DNA of 64,000 nucleotides from Litoreibacter meonggei (GCF_003663885.1 NZ_RCCE01000005.1:310001-374000), one strand, 5' to 3'. Shown: positions 44,733 to 54,388, numbered from the stretch's first letter. Notes: generated by a model from the sequence alone, not told the origin. Numbers and translations are program-made.

Positions 44733-44766
44733 ATTCAATGATTAGTTATTCAACGGTTGGTTAAAG

Positions 44767-45372
44767 TCAGACCCAAGGGCGTTCGGCGCCGGCCTTGGCT
44801 TCAAACGCTTTGACGCTCGCGACTTTTTCCAAGGTCAAACCGATGTCGTCCAAACCATTCATCAGGCAGTGTTTCTTGAAGCTGTCCACTTCGAAGCTGA
44901 ACACTTCGCCGTCAGAAGTCGTCACAGTTTGCGCCTCTAGGTCGATGGACATGCGGGCATTCGCACCCTTCTCCGCGTCCTTCATCAGCACGTCGACCTG
45001 TTCTTGTGGCAGAACGATAGGCAGAATGCCGTTCTTGAAACAGTTGTTATAGAAAATGTCGGCGTAGCTGGGCGCAATGACGCAGCGGATACCGAAGTCT
45101 TTGATCGCCCAAGGCGCATGCTCACGCGACGAGCCACAGCCGAAGTTTTCGCCAGCGACCAAGATTTCGGCCTCACGATACTGCGGTTTGTTCAGCACGA
45201 AATCGGCAATCTCGTTGCCTTGGCGGTCAAAGCGCATCTCGTCGAACAGGTTTGCCCCAAGGCCCGAACGCTTGATGGTTTTCAGGAACTGCTTGGGGAT
45301 GATCATATCGGTGTCGATATTGACCAGCGGCATGGGCGCAGCAATGCCGGTGAGGGTTTCGAACTTGTCCAT
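44767..45372 (-). CDS. leuD: 3-isopropylmalate dehydratase, small subunit
   Basis: With LeuC, isomerises 2-isopropylmalate to 3-isopropylmalate. 201 residues. LeuD landmarks: [19 protein letters not shown] and the active-site loop [15 protein letters not shown]. Its start touches the stop of leuC, so they are coupled. It ends about 35 bases before a terminator. Confidence 0.96.
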   Translation of the reverse strand: MDKFETLTGIAAPMPLVNIDTDMIIPKQFLKTIKRSGLGANLFDEMRFDRQGNEIADFVLNKPQYREAEILVAGENFGCGSSREHAPWAIKDFGIRCVIAPSYADIFYNNCFKNGILPIVLPQEQVDVLMKDAEKGANARMSIDLEAQTVTTSDGEVFSFEVDSFKKHCLMNGLDDIGLTLEKVASVKAFEAKAGAERPWV

Positions 45373-46778
45373 TACATGATCTCCCGAACGTCAGTCAGTT
45401 TTCCGCTGATCGCGGCGGCGGCGGCCATGCCGGGGGACACGAGATGCGTGCGGCCCTTGTAGCCTTGGCGGCCTTCAAAGTTGCGGTTGGATGTCGATGC
45501 GCAACGCTCGCCCTCCGCCAGTTGGTCAGGGTTCATGGCAAGGCACATGGAACACCCAGCCAGACGCCATTCGAAACCGGCGTCTTTGAAGATGTCAGCC
45601 AAGCCCTCCTCTTCAGCCTGCGCACGCACCAGACCCGAACCCGGAACGATCATTGCCCGCAAGCCGTCTTTGACCTTCTTGCCTTTCAAGATTGCAGCGG
45701 CAGCGCGCAGATCCTCGATACGACCATTGGTGCACGACCCGATAAAGACGGTGTCAATTTCAATATCGGACAACGCCATGCCGGGGGTCAGGCCCATATA
45801 GTCGAGCGAGCGTTGAACTGCCTCGACCTTGCCACCTTTGAAGTCGGACGGCGACGGCACCTTGGCAGTGATTGGCAGAACGTCTTCGGGGGAGGTGCCC
45901 CAAGTGACCGACGGCGCGATGTCTTCGCCTTTCAGGGTGATGACCTTGTCGAAATGGGCACCTTCGTCGGTGAAGAGTGTTTTCCAGTAGGTCACAGCAG
46001 CTTCCCACTCGGCACCTTTCGGTGCGTGGGGGCGGCCCATGCAGTATTCATACGTCTTCTCGTCTGGCGCGATCAGACCAGCGCGAGCGCCGCCTTCGAT
46101 GGCCATGTTGCAGACGGTCATGCGGCCTTCCATGGACAGGTCGCGAATGGCTTCGCCGCAATACTCGATAACATAACCGGTGCCGCCAGCGGTTCCTGTC
46201 TCACCAATGACGGACATGGTGATGTCCTTGGCAGTCACGCCGGGCTTCAGCTTGCCGGTGATCTCGACCTTCATGTTTTTGGATTTTTTCTGGATCAGCG
46301 TTTGCGTTGCCAGAACATGTTCCACCTCGGACGTGCCGATACCGTGGGCCAGTGAGCCAAACGCGCCGTGGGTGGCGGTATGGCTGTCGCCGCAAACCAC
46401 GGTCATGCCGGGCAGGGTCCAGCCTTGTTCGGGGCCGACGATGTGCACGATGCCTTGGCGCACATCAGAGACGGGATAGTAGTGCAGGCCAAATTCCTTG
46501 GCGTTCTTGTCGAGCGCCTCGACCTGAACGCGGCTGTCTTCGGTCATGGTTTTCGCGTTCGCGCGATCCAGTGTGGTTGGCACGTTGTGGTCCGGCACGG
46601 CGATAGTCTTGTCCGGCGCGTGAACCGTGCGGCCCGCCATGCGCAGGCCTTCGAAGGCTTGCGGCGACGTTACCTCGTGGACGAGGTGGCGGTCGATATA
46701 GAGCAGGCAGGTGCCATCTTCGGCCTCGTGGGCAAGATGGGCATCCCAGATTTTATCATAAAGCGTCTTGGGGGACAT
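45372..46778 (-). CDS. leuC: 3-isopropylmalate dehydratase, large subunit
   Basis: Iron-sulfur aconitase-family subunit of isopropylmalate isomerase. 468 residues. Family motifs: [27 protein letters not shown] and [13 protein letters not shown]; cysteines in these last two bind the [4Fe-4S] cluster. The start is preceded by GGAGAG-like sequence. First gene of a leuC-leuD pair; the 240-base region upstream separates it from the divergent MscS gene and holds its promoter. No leucine-rich leader peptide was seen. Confidence 0.96.
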   Translation of the reverse strand: MSPKTLYDKIWDAHLAHEAEDGTCLLYIDRHLVHEVTSPQAFEGLRMAGRTVHAPDKTIAVPDHNVPTTLDRANAKTMTEDSRVQVEALDKNAKEFGLHYYPVSDVRQGIVHIVGPEQGWTLPGMTVVCGDSHTATHGAFGSLAHGIGTSEVEHVLATQTLIQKKSKNMKVEITGKLKPGVTAKDITMSVIGETGTAGGTGYVIEYCGEAIRDLSMEGRMTVCNMAIEGGARAGLIAPDEKTYEYCMGRPHAPKGAEWEAAVTYWKTLFTDEGAHFDKVITLKGEDIAPSVTWGTSPEDVLPITAKVPSPSDFKGGKVEAVQRSLDYMGLTPGMALSDIEIDTVFIGSCTNGRIEDLRAAAAILKGKKVKDGLRAMIVPGSGLVRAQAEEEGLADIFKDAGFEWRLAGCSMCLAMNPDQLAEGERCASTSNRNFEGRQGYKGRTHLVSPGMAAAAAISGKLTDVREIM

Positions 46779-47018
46779 GATGGTCCTCTCCCGAATTGGT
46801 GAAGTGAAGGTTTGACAGGGAGCGGGCGCTTATAGGTGCGCGCGCACGGAAAACGTCGCGCCGTAAAAGCGTTCGCGCAGTCGCGCGCGGTCGTCGATGT
46901 CAAACACGAGTGTCATGGAACATGCGATACACCTGCGCGTTGAGTCTCGCAAGGTCCAGTGCTTGCGGGATTGCGTCCTGCGTGCGAGGCTCGAAAGAAA
47001 AAGAAACAAGGGAGCAAC

Positions 47019-48434
47019 ATGGCAGATGATACCGGCATTGGCGGGGCCGCGACCCCCTCGGTAGATGGCACATCTGCCCCCGTGCAAGACAACGGTCCGG
47101 GTCTAGTTCCCGATCTTGCGACCCAGCCAGTGACCGAATTGGTCGATTTGGGGGAGTCGTTGATCGCGCAAGCGGACACTCTGCTGGCGTCGATGCTGCG
47201 CCCTTGGAATGCTTACCAGATAGGAATTGTCGTAGCACTTTGGGCGTTTGCACACGTCTTGCGCGCCGTGCTCGGGCCGCCCATTCGCAACTGGATGGGA
47301 ACACGCGAAGGCTGGCCGAAATGGCGCATGCGCATTCTAGCGGTCGTTCATCAACGGCTGAGGTCCATTTTCTTCGTCATCCTGCTGTGGCTTGCAGTGA
47401 TTGTCATGCGCGAGTTCACATGGCCGAGCCGGTCGTACCTGCTTGGCATTGTCGCCACACTTGCGACCGCATGGCTTTTTATTGTGTTCGTCACGCGGCT
47501 GATCCGGTCAAGGTTCCTGCGGCGCACCGTGCGCTATGGCGCGTGGACCTACGTCACGCTGCATATCCTTGGCTTAACCACGGATGCCGCGCGCCTGCTG
47601 GACAGTGCCGCCCTTGAGGCGGGGGAATTTCGCATTTCGCTGCTGTTGGTCGTGCAGGCCGTGGTTATCCTCGGCATATTGATCGCATTGGCGCGGTTCT
47701 TCACCGTTACGACGTCCAAGCGCATCCAGACGAACGAGGACATATCACCGTCGATGAAGGTGCTGTTCGTCAAGGTGCTGCAAATCGCCTTTTACGGCAT
47801 TGCGTTCTACATCGGGGTGAAGGCCATTGGCATTGATCTGACTGGCTTGGCGGTCCTGTCCGGTGCTATCGGTGTGGGTCTTGGTTTTGGTCTGCAAAAG
47901 GTTGTATCGAACCTCGTGTCAGGCGTCATCATTCTGTTGGACAAGTCGATCAAGCCGGGCGACGTGATCTCGCTGGGGGAAACCTTCGGTTGGATCAACA
48001 CGCTGGGCGCCCGCTACGCGTCGGTCGTGACCCGCGACGGCAAGGAATACCTGATCCCGAACGAGGACTTGATTACCAACCAGGTGGTGAACTGGTCGCA
48101 TTCGGACGATTTTGTTCGGCTGGATATCTTTTTTGGCACCGCCTATGGCGATGATCCGCATGAGGTCCGCAAACTGGCAATCGCCGCCGCCAAAGGAGTG
48201 GAACGCGTGCTGAGCTTCAAGGCCCCCGTTTGCCATATCGTGGGATTTGGCGACAGTTCAGTGGATTACATTCTGCGGTTTTGGATTCGCGACCCCACAC
48301 AAGGGCTGACGAACATCCGTGGCAACGTGTATCTCGCTCTATGGGATGCGTTCAGCGAGAACAACATCTCCATTCCGTTCCCACAACGGGAGGTAAAGAT
48401 GTTGAGCGATTCCAGCGAGGCTCCAACGGATTGA
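47019..48434 (+). CDS. MscS-family mechanosensitive ion channel
   Basis: About 471 residues. Several N-terminal hydrophobic segments, then the pore-lining helix and MscS domain: LSGAIGVGLGFGLQKVVSNLVSG and KSIKPGDVISLGETFGWINTLGARYASV, followed by RDGKEYLIPNEDLI. It protects against osmotic downshock by opening at high membrane tension. The ATG at 47019 has AGGGAG upstream; the frame extends 60 bases earlier without support. Divergent from leuC. Confidence 0.92.
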   Translation: MADDTGIGGAATPSVDGTSAPVQDNGPGLVPDLATQPVTELVDLGESLIAQADTLLASMLRPWNAYQIGIVVALWAFAHVLRAVLGPPIRNWMGTREGWPKWRMRILAVVHQRLRSIFFVILLWLAVIVMREFTWPSRSYLLGIVATLATAWLFIVFVTRLIRSRFLRRTVRYGAWTYVTLHILGLTTDAARLLDSAALEAGEFRISLLLVVQAVVILGILIALARFFTVTTSKRIQTNEDISPSMKVLFVKVLQIAFYGIAFYIGVKAIGIDLTGLAVLSGAIGVGLGFGLQKVVSNLVSGVIILLDKSIKPGDVISLGETFGWINTLGARYASVVTRDGKEYLIPNEDLITNQVVNWSHSDDFVRLDIFFGTAYGDDPHEVRKLAIAAAKGVERVLSFKAPVCHIVGFGDSSVDYILRFWIRDPTQGLTNIRGNVYLALWDAFSENNISIPFPQREVKMLSDSSEAPTD

Positions 48435-48435
48435 A

Positions 48436-48654
48436 TCAGACAGCGGCCTCGGTGGGGACCGCTTCGATCAAATCCCCTGGTTGGCAATCAAGAACTTCGC
48501 AAATCTTGGCCAACGTCTCAAACCGAATGCCTTTGACTTTGCCGGATTTCAGCAAGGAAATGTTCTGTTCCGTTATCCCGACACGCTCTGCCAACTCACG
48601 GGACCGCATCTTGCGCAGGGCCAGCATGACGTCGAGGCGGACTATAATTTCCAT
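48436..48654 (-). CDS. YozG-like XRE-family regulator
   Basis: A 72-residue helix-turn-helix protein: RSRELAERVGITEQNISLLKSGKVKGIRFETLAKICEVLDCQPGDLI, the small XRE form. The start ATG shares one base with the stop of the upstream DUF2975 gene (TAATG), so they are coupled. This regulator-membrane protein pair is widespread; it probably controls its own operon. Confidence 0.9.
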   Translation of the reverse strand: MEIIVRLDVMLALRKMRSRELAERVGITEQNISLLKSGKVKGIRFETLAKICEVLDCQPGDLIEAVPTEAAV

Positions 48655-49184
48655 TACACGAACCCTTTGTTTTCCTCGGCGGCGCGAGAAGCCTCAAGCA
48701 TGGCCCAGCCGATGAGCAACATCAGTACCCCGCCGATGAGATAGCCGATACCACTGGATGACACCCCGATGGAGACCGAGATGTCTTCAGAACCTAATGT
48801 CATAAGGATGGACCAGATCGGCTCTTGCAAGAAGCGAACGACAGGGAGGGCAACGAGCCCAAACCCAAGATTACGAATGGTGTTGGCGCAGTCGCGGGAC
48901 AAGTAATTTTGACTGGCATACAGATCGAACAGAATGCGCGCCTGCCATAAAAGATATAGCTGCACCGCAACTGAGACCAACCCTATGCATAGCATGGCCC
49001 GAACGGTGCCGTCTGACAGCGCCCGCGCGTCTTCAAGATCGGGCGCGCTACTTAGCAAAACGGCATGACCCGCCTCAATATCTATAAAGAAATAGGTAAC
49101 GCCAAGCACGGTGGCGATCATAAGCACCATTGTGAGAAAGCTTAGGATACGTGCACTGCGAGCGACAGAAATGTGACCAGTCAT
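48654..49184 (-). CDS. DUF2975 membrane protein
   Basis: A 176-residue inner-membrane protein with about four hydrophobic segments (for example ILSFLTMVLMIATVLGVTYFF and LIGGVLMLLIGWAML). DUF2975 proteins usually occur with a YozG-type regulator, as here. AAGGGAA precedes the ATG. Function unknown. Confidence 0.82.
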   Translation of the reverse strand: MTGHISVARSARILSFLTMVLMIATVLGVTYFFIDIEAGHAVLLSSAPDLEDARALSDGTVRAMLCIGLVSVAVQLYLLWQARILFDLYASQNYLSRDCANTIRNLGFGLVALPVVRFLQEPIWSILMTLGSEDISVSIGVSSSGIGYLIGGVLMLLIGWAMLEASRAAEENKGFV

Positions 49185-49250
49185 GTTTTCCCTTTTCGAA
49201 TCATTTTTTATTGTTTTACATTAAATTTTTAATCTATCAAGGATCATTAG

Positions 49251-49778
49251 ATGAAACTATCATGGCTATTACTTCTAGGGTTGTGCGCCTGCAGCAGCTT
49301 TTCACCCATGGCAATGGTGCGCCTTGCTGCATTGTCGCCGCTAGAGGTAGACCCCGCCGATATCGCCGTCGCGCTGAGCTTGCCGGACGGGGTCACATTG
49401 CCCGCGGGGGCTGCCGCCATTGAGATGTCGGCCGAGCAAACGGAGCTACGCAAAACCTCTAACGAACGCTACGTATTAGGTGCGCGGCCTGACACGAATG
49501 GCGGCACTGTGTACCAGCTCGCAAAGGACGACTTTCAGCGGTTTAAGCAACAACAGGCTCTGATCTCTAGCTGGGAGGAGGCGGACTCAGACGCCACCCA
49601 TGGATCGTTCTCGGTTAGCTTAACTGGGTGCCGCACTGAAGTTGGGCCGCAACCGGACGGTGTTGTCACCGTTTCGATGCGCACCGCATCTGACGGGACT
49701 TTCTTCCCAGTGATACGCAACCTACCGTGGTCCGAGGTTCTAAGCGAAACAAACCTGTCGGGCCTGCCCACTTGCTAA
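49251..49778 (+). CDS. Putative lipoprotein of unknown function
   Basis: A 175-residue envelope protein. The N-terminus MKLSWLLLLGLCACSS looks like a lipoprotein signal with the lipidated Cys at residue 14. The rest is soluble, with a cysteine pair in LTGCRTEV and the C-terminal LPTC. No known domain recognised. Divergent from the DUF2975/YozG pair and followed by a terminator. Confidence 0.65.
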   Translation: MKLSWLLLLGLCACSSFSPMAMVRLAALSPLEVDPADIAVALSLPDGVTLPAGAAAIEMSAEQTELRKTSNERYVLGARPDTNGGTVYQLAKDDFQRFKQQQALISSWEEADSDATHGSFSVSLTGCRTEVGPQPDGVVTVSMRTASDGTFFPVIRNLPWSEVLSETNLSGLPTC

Positions 49779-49784
49779 AACGTG

Positions 49785-49813
49785 AAACGGCGGCCCCAGA
49801 GAGGCCGCCGTTT
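49785..49813. terminator. Bidirectional terminator between the lipoprotein and cytochrome c genes
   Basis: A perfect 11-bp stem: AAACGGCGGCC at 49785-49795 and GGCCGCCGTTT at 49803-49813, loop of seven. It sits 7 bases after the lipoprotein stop and 22 bases from the cytochrome stop on the other strand. T tracts are short, but the stem is strong. Confidence 0.75.
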
Positions 49814-49835
49814 GAAATTGACTAGTTGGGCCAGA

Positions 49836-50255
49836 TCAGCTTTCGGGGCTGACCGACACCAGATAGGCCCAGATGTTTGCAGCGTCGTCCGCGTCTTTCA
49901 GCTTGAAGGACATTTTGGACTTGGCTTTCGAATCGTCAAGCTTGTCTTTCAACCAGTCTTTCGGGTTTGCAACATAGGCGACAAACTCTGCCTCGTCCCA
50001 TGCCAAGCCAGTTTCACCAACCGCAGCGAGAGACTTGCCATATTTGAAGTCGCCAACGCCAGCCGTACGGCCAGGAAGACCAAACAGGTTCGGACCGGTT
50101 TTGCCGCCCTTGACGATGGAGTTGTCCCCGTCTGCGATCATATGGCACGACTTGCATTTCTTGAATTCTTTTTCGCCTGCAGCGGCGTCGCCTTCGGCAA
50201 ATGCTGGCGCGGCCAGAAGTGTGGTGGCCAGTGTTGCGATTGCTACAAATTTCAT
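49836..50255 (-). CDS. cycA: Cytochrome c2/c550-like protein
   Basis: A 139-residue periplasmic electron carrier. Signal peptide (MKFVAIATLATTLLAAPAFA) then a mature protein starting EGDAAAGEKEFKKCKSCHMIAD, a haem-binding CxxCH, followed by KTGPNLFGLPGRTAG and, near the end, the axial-ligand segment KAKSKMSFKLKDADDAANIWAYL. It closely resembles Rhodobacter cytochrome c2, which carries electrons from bc1 to the oxidase or reaction centre. The symbol is from similarity only. Confidence 0.87.
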   Translation of the reverse strand: MKFVAIATLATTLLAAPAFAEGDAAAGEKEFKKCKSCHMIADGDNSIVKGGKTGPNLFGLPGRTAGVGDFKYGKSLAAVGETGLAWDEAEFVAYVANPKDWLKDKLDDSKAKSKMSFKLKDADDAANIWAYLVSVSPES

Positions 50256-50428
50256 GAGCTTGAGCTCCCTTTCGTGGCTATTAGTTCACATATATTAAAC
50301 GCATGGGCGGATGAATACTGCCGAAAACTGAAAATTTTTCGTGAGCGGGGCAATTTGCCGCCATCTCGCCAAAACCAAACGCTTGGGATAGGACGGGGAC
50401 AATGCTCGAATCCAACGGAGAAACCCAC

Positions 50429-51181
50429 ATGACCAAACGTGTTGCTATCGTAACAGGGGCCGCTCGCGGGATCGGCTTGGCCACGACCAAGTTGCTTCTG
50501 GAAGAGGGTGCCACTGTCGTCATGGTGGATTGGGATGGTGATACGCTGATAGACGCCGCCAAAGACCTTGGCGATGTACTGCCTTTGGATTTGGACGTCT
50601 CCAAGCCTGATGATGTGACCACTATGGTGGCCGAGACGCTGAAAGCGTTCGGACGCATTGATCATCTCATCAACAACGCTGGCGTCGCGGATTTCGGGCC
50701 AATGGCCGAAACGGACTTCGAACGCTGGCGCGCCGTTATGTCAGTGAACCTTGACGGGGTGTTTCTGTGTACCCAAGCCGTTGCACCTGAGCTAAAGAAA
50801 ACCAAAGGTAGCGTTGTCAATATCGCTAGCATTTCGGGGCTGCGAGCATCTACTTTGCGGGTTGCCTACGGCACGTCCAAAGCGGGCGTCATCCAGCTAA
50901 CCCAACAACAAGCGGTAGAGCTGGGCGAGTTCGGCGTGCGCGCCAATTGCATCGCGCCCGGCCCTGTGCGCACCAAGCTGGCAATGGCGGTTCACAGCCA
51001 GGAAATCATCGACGCATATCACGACGCAATCCCGTTGAATCGCTATGGCACCGAAGCTGAGATTGCCAATGTCATCGCATTCCTGTGCTCACCCAAGGCC
51101 AGCTTTGTAACGGGGCAAACCATAGCCGTGGATGGTGGCTTTGAATGCACCGGCGTGGGCCTGCCGGCGCTAAGGGGCTGA
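50429..51181 (+). CDS. SDR-family oxidoreductase
   Basis: A 250-residue short-chain dehydrogenase. NAD(P)-binding TGAARGIGLATT, NNAG motif, catalytic YxxxK as YGTSK with an upstream Ser in NIASISGL. The ATG at 50429 with GGAGAAA upstream is preferred over the frame start at 50402. The idi gene follows 5 bases after its stop, so the two are an operon. Substrate not known. Confidence 0.9.
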   Translation: MTKRVAIVTGAARGIGLATTKLLLEEGATVVMVDWDGDTLIDAAKDLGDVLPLDLDVSKPDDVTTMVAETLKAFGRIDHLINNAGVADFGPMAETDFERWRAVMSVNLDGVFLCTQAVAPELKKTKGSVVNIASISGLRASTLRVAYGTSKAGVIQLTQQQAVELGEFGVRANCIAPGPVRTKLAMAVHSQEIIDAYHDAIPLNRYGTEAEIANVIAFLCSPKASFVTGQTIAVDGGFECTGVGLPALRG

Positions 51182-51186
51182 CGTCA

Positions 51187-51723
51187 ATGAGCGGCGAGAA
51201 CCAAAACATGATCCCCGCTTGGGTGGATGGCACATTGGTGCCGGTCGAGAAGATGCACGTTCACCAAGAAGGGCTGCGCCACAAAGCCGTGTCAATTTTC
51301 ATTATGGACCGCGACAAGGTACTGATCCAGCGGCGGGCACTGTCAAAATATCACACGCCGGGGCTTTGGGCGAACACCTGCTGCACCCATCCGCTCTGGA
51401 ACGAAGTACCGTTGGATTGTGCGGTTCGCAGGTTGCACGAGGAGCTTGGGATCACTGGCCTGGAGCCTGTATTCCGCGACCATCTGGAATATCGCGCTGA
51501 TGTTGGCAACGGCCTGACCGAGCATGAGGTAGTTGATGTGTTTATGGCGGAGGCGCCTGACGGACTACAGTTCGCACTCAACCCAGATGAGGTGATGGAG
51601 GTGCGGTGGATCAGCGTTTTCGACCTTCAGAGCGAAGTAGAACAACATCCGGAGCGATTCACCGCATGGTTGCAGATTTACCTGAAGGATCATGCCGACC
51701 GCATCTTCGGCAGCCTTGTTTAA
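51187..51723 (+). CDS. idi: Isopentenyl-diphosphate delta-isomerase, type I
   Basis: Interconverts isopentenyl and dimethylallyl diphosphate; Nudix-fold metal enzyme, 178 residues. Catalytic cysteine in LWANTCCTHP, acidic residue region LHEELGI, and the NGLTEHEVVDVF metal-binding region. The longer frame upstream is unsupported. In a genome with a DXP-pathway gene (dxs in this window), idi balances the isomer ratio. Confidence 0.9.
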   Translation: MSGENQNMIPAWVDGTLVPVEKMHVHQEGLRHKAVSIFIMDRDKVLIQRRALSKYHTPGLWANTCCTHPLWNEVPLDCAVRRLHEELGITGLEPVFRDHLEYRADVGNGLTEHEVVDVFMAEAPDGLQFALNPDEVMEVRWISVFDLQSEVEQHPERFTAWLQIYLKDHADRIFGSLV

Positions 51724-51910
51724 GCTTGAATAGGGCGGGTTTGTAGAACTATTGGCGGAATTATGGGCATATCTGTGCCGCAGTGCAGCGCTACGGCTTG
51801 AACAAGTTGTTCCACACCTGTAAGCGCGCGGATTGAGATTTAATCGTCACACTGCTATCTTATAGCCATGATGCGCCTATTCTTGGGCGCCTGCACAGGA
51901 GGTTTGAGCT

Positions 51911-52324
51911 CTGTCTCAACATTCAAACGTGGCCGCAAACGCCGCCACTTCGACGGCCAAAGCGGCCCCCGAAAAAGACCCGGGCACCAGCGAGGAGCTG
52001 CTGGCACGGATCGTAGAATTTCTGGAAGAGGAAAAAGCCGAGGAGCTGGTGCAGATTGATCTGCGCGGGCGCTCTCAGATTGCTGACTACATGGTAATCT
52101 GCTCCGGTCGGTCGACCCGTCAGGTCACGGCACTTGCCGAAAAGCTGGCGGATACGATCAAGCTGGACTTTGGCCGGTTCTCGAAAATGGAGGGCAAGGC
52201 GCAAGGCGACTGGGTTCTTCTTGATACTGGCGATGTGGTTATCCACATCTTCCGCCCAGAGGTTCGCGAGTTCTATCAACTCGAGAAGATGTGGCTGCCC
52301 GGCGGCACCGCAGAGATCGAGTAA
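51911..52324 (+). CDS. rsfS: Ribosome silencing factor RsfS
   Basis: Binds ribosomal protein uL14 and blocks subunit joining under starvation. From GTG 51929 it would have 131 residues; the DUF143/RsfS core runs from SEELLARIVEFLEEEKAEEL, with RSQIADYMVICSGRSTRQV and GDWVLLDTGDVVIHIF. The nearest good ribosome site, AGGAGG at 51897-51902, is 26 bases from GTG but eight from an in-frame CTG at 51911, which adds LSQHSN and is listed as the start here. Next gene is rlmH, 11 bases after the stop. Confidence 0.85.
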   Translation: MSQHSNVAANAATSTAKAAPEKDPGTSEELLARIVEFLEEEKAEELVQIDLRGRSQIADYMVICSGRSTRQVTALAEKLADTIKLDFGRFSKMEGKAQGDWVLLDTGDVVIHIFRPEVREFYQLEKMWLPGGTAEIE

Positions 52325-52335
52325 CGAGCGACCGC

Positions 52336-52806
52336 ATGAGGGTCACGATCTGCGTAATTGGCCGCCTGCGGGCGGGGCCAGAGCTTGATCTCATCAAGGA
52401 CTACCTTCAGCGATTTGACCGCACGGGCCGCAACCTAGGGTTGGGGCCTGCACAGATCATCGAACTGGAGGACAAGAAAGGCGGCGGCTCGGCTGCCGAA
52501 GCCGTCCTGCTGGAACGCGCAATTCCCAAAGGGGCCACGATCTGCACCATGGACGAGCGCGGCAAGGTCATGACCTCCCCCGACTTTGCCAACATGCTCG
52601 GGGGCTGGCGTGATCAGGGCGTGGGCGATCTGGCCTTCGTCATTGGTGGCGCGGACGGGCTGACCAAAGAGCTGCGCGCGCAGGCCGACACATCGCTGTC
52701 ATTTGGGAGAATGGTCTGGCCACATATGCTGGCGCGCGTGATGCTGACCGAGCAGCTTTATCGCGCTGCGTCCATCCTGTCCGGATCACCCTACCACCGC
52801 GCCTGA
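52336..52806 (+). CDS. rlmH: 23S rRNA (pseudouridine-1915) N3-methyltransferase
   Basis: A 156-residue SPOUT-fold methyltransferase that modifies helix 69 of 23S rRNA. The SAM knot is visible in DLAFVIGGADGL and the C-terminal SFGRMVWPHMLARVMLTEQLYRA. The ATG at 52336 is 11 bases after the rsfS stop; a longer frame is not supported. rsfS-rlmH is a conserved pair. Confidence 0.95.
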   Translation: MRVTICVIGRLRAGPELDLIKDYLQRFDRTGRNLGLGPAQIIELEDKKGGGSAAEAVLLERAIPKGATICTMDERGKVMTSPDFANMLGGWRDQGVGDLAFVIGGADGLTKELRAQADTSLSFGRMVWPHMLARVMLTEQLYRAASILSGSPYHRA

Positions 52807-52893
52807 AGGCTTACTGCGCACGGTGCTATCATCGCTTCTTAACGCTGGCCTGCCACAACCCCTGCTGATTTCTCTCATGTCAGGATACGAATT

Positions 52894-53154
52894 ATGGACA
52901 GCTTTTCCGCATTCCCAACGACCCCGATCTCCCCCGCTCGTTCGGCCAGTACAGTGGTGCCAAACGATACCCGTGATCTACCCCATATCAGCCGCGCGCT
53001 TTATGTCGGGCAAACCGGTGCCTTGTCAGTCGAGATGGCAGATGGGGACGTGGTGACGTTTGAGGGCGTGCCCGCGGGCAGCATGTTGCCGATCCGCGCG
53101 TCTAAAGTCAGGGCAACCGGTACGACTGCCGCCGCGGTTCTATCGCTTTGGTAA
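52894..53154 (+). CDS. GTA/phage spike-base protein family (Rcc01079-like)
   Basis: An 86-residue protein with the pattern of the Rcc01079 family, head-spike base of the Rhodobacter capsulatus gene transfer agent: a short N-terminal tail, TRDLPHISRALYVGQTGALSVEMADGDVVTFEGVPAGSMLPIR, and ATGTTAAAVLSLW at the end. It has no signal peptide. In this window it is separated from any other GTA structural gene; it follows rlmH by 87 bases and is convergent with polysaccharide genes. Assignment is by remembered family pattern and needs a search. Confidence 0.75.
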   Translation: MDSFSAFPTTPISPARSASTVVPNDTRDLPHISRALYVGQTGALSVEMADGDVVTFEGVPAGSMLPIRASKVRATGTTAAAVLSLW

Positions 53155-53158
53155 GGCT

Positions 53159-54388
53159 CTAAAGCCTCTCATCCATCGCACGCCACTGGTGACCGGGCGC
53201 TACCAGCGTCTGGTCACCGGACCGCTTTCGCAATGCCACCTCGCTGATCACACGAGCCAATGCGTCAGTATAGTCGCGCAAACGGTCTTCCCCAACCAAC
53301 CTGGCGATCTTTGTCTGATGCGTCAGGGCTTTGCGGTTTCTGAACCCACTTAGAACAGACTGCACCAGCGCTTCTTGACCAGACGCGCGGCAATCGACGG
53401 TTGCGTCATAGCCAAGCGACCCGAACAGCCCCGCGAATTTCCCGCTATATGCCAACGGCACGACCGGCACATCCGAAGAGAACGCGGCGATGCAGGCATG
53501 CATCCGCGCACCTACGAAGAAATCCAAACCAGCGATATGCGCCTTTGCCATGCCGGGTGACTTGAACGCAGGGGCGACTGTTACATCCGGAAACTCTTTT
53601 TGCAGGCTCAATGCTGCGGCGTAGTCATCCTCTAACGGGGCCTGCGGGCAGATGACATGAGGCACCAATACGACGTCAGGGCGTTCGGGCAAGGCCAATA
53701 GCTGACCAATCAAGTCGCGCATCGTTGCAGGGTAATCCGCCAAGAGCTGGAATTGGTTACGGCCCGTGTAGCCACCCGCCATCAACAGGCCCGAGACGTT
53801 CAACCCGATGGCAGGTCGACCCCGTGTGGGACTGACACCCTCAGGCGGGAGACGCAAAGCAACGTCGCTTGCAGTAACCACAGGCCGCGTCACACCCAAC
53901 GCACGAAGCGCGGCTGTGGAATGCTCATCCCGCGTGGCCACAAGTAGCGCACGTCGAATCAGGTCACGCGCGAACGGACGGGAGAGCCATGAGGTGAACG
54001 GGCCGAAGGTTTGCGGTGCCAACACCACCGGGCAGCGCGACATATGTACGAGATATTTCAAATATATCATACGGCTAAGGCGCTTTGGCCCATAAATGTC
54101 CGAAAAGCTGTCACCGGCCCCGATATCAAGCATCACGTCGCATTGCCGAAACATCGCCATGACCTGTCGGGGGTCTTTCATAATCTCGCCCGTTAGATGC
54201 CGGATCGTAATATCGGGGCCTTCGACGTAAGTGGGCCGCTGGCCGACCCAATCGAATAACGTCACCGAAATCTCGACACCCGTGGCGCGCGAAATACTGC
54301 GCAGAATATCGATTTGCCCGACAGTCAACGCACCTACCCCAAGGTTATCAGAGTGTGAGGAATGGAAGAGTAGCCCGACAGTCAGCAT
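53159..54388 (-). CDS. Polysaccharide pyruvyl transferase family protein
   Basis: A 409-residue transferase (CsaB/PssM type) that adds ketal-linked pyruvate from phosphoenolpyruvate to sugars of exopolysaccharide or capsule. N-terminal NLGVGALTVGQ, central DIGAGDSFSDIYG, and C-terminal FVGARMHACIAAFSSDVPVVPLAYSGKF, the last being the family signature. Overlaps the FrhB-like gene upstream by seven bases, so it is second in the pair; its stop is near that of the convergent spike-base gene. Confidence 0.9.
   Translation of the reverse strand: MLTVGLLFHSSHSDNLGVGALTVGQIDILRSISRATGVEISVTLFDWVGQRPTYVEGPDITIRHLTGEIMKDPRQVMAMFRQCDVMLDIGAGDSFSDIYGPKRLSRMIYLKYLVHMSRCPVVLAPQTFGPFTSWLSRPFARDLIRRALLVATRDEHSTAALRALGVTRPVVTASDVALRLPPEGVSPTRGRPAIGLNVSGLLMAGGYTGRNQFQLLADYPATMRDLIGQLLALPERPDVVLVPHVICPQAPLEDDYAAALSLQKEFPDVTVAPAFKSPGMAKAHIAGLDFFVGARMHACIAAFSSDVPVVPLAYSGKFAGLFGSLGYDATVDCRASGQEALVQSVLSGFRNRKALTHQTKIARLVGEDRLRDYTDALARVISEVALRKRSGDQTLVAPGHQWRAMDERL

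Noticed and set aside
46830-46919. A 28-codon frame upstream of leuC considered as a leucine leader peptide
   Set aside because: Only scattered leucines, no run of leucine codons, and no attenuator hairpins recognised between it and leuC.
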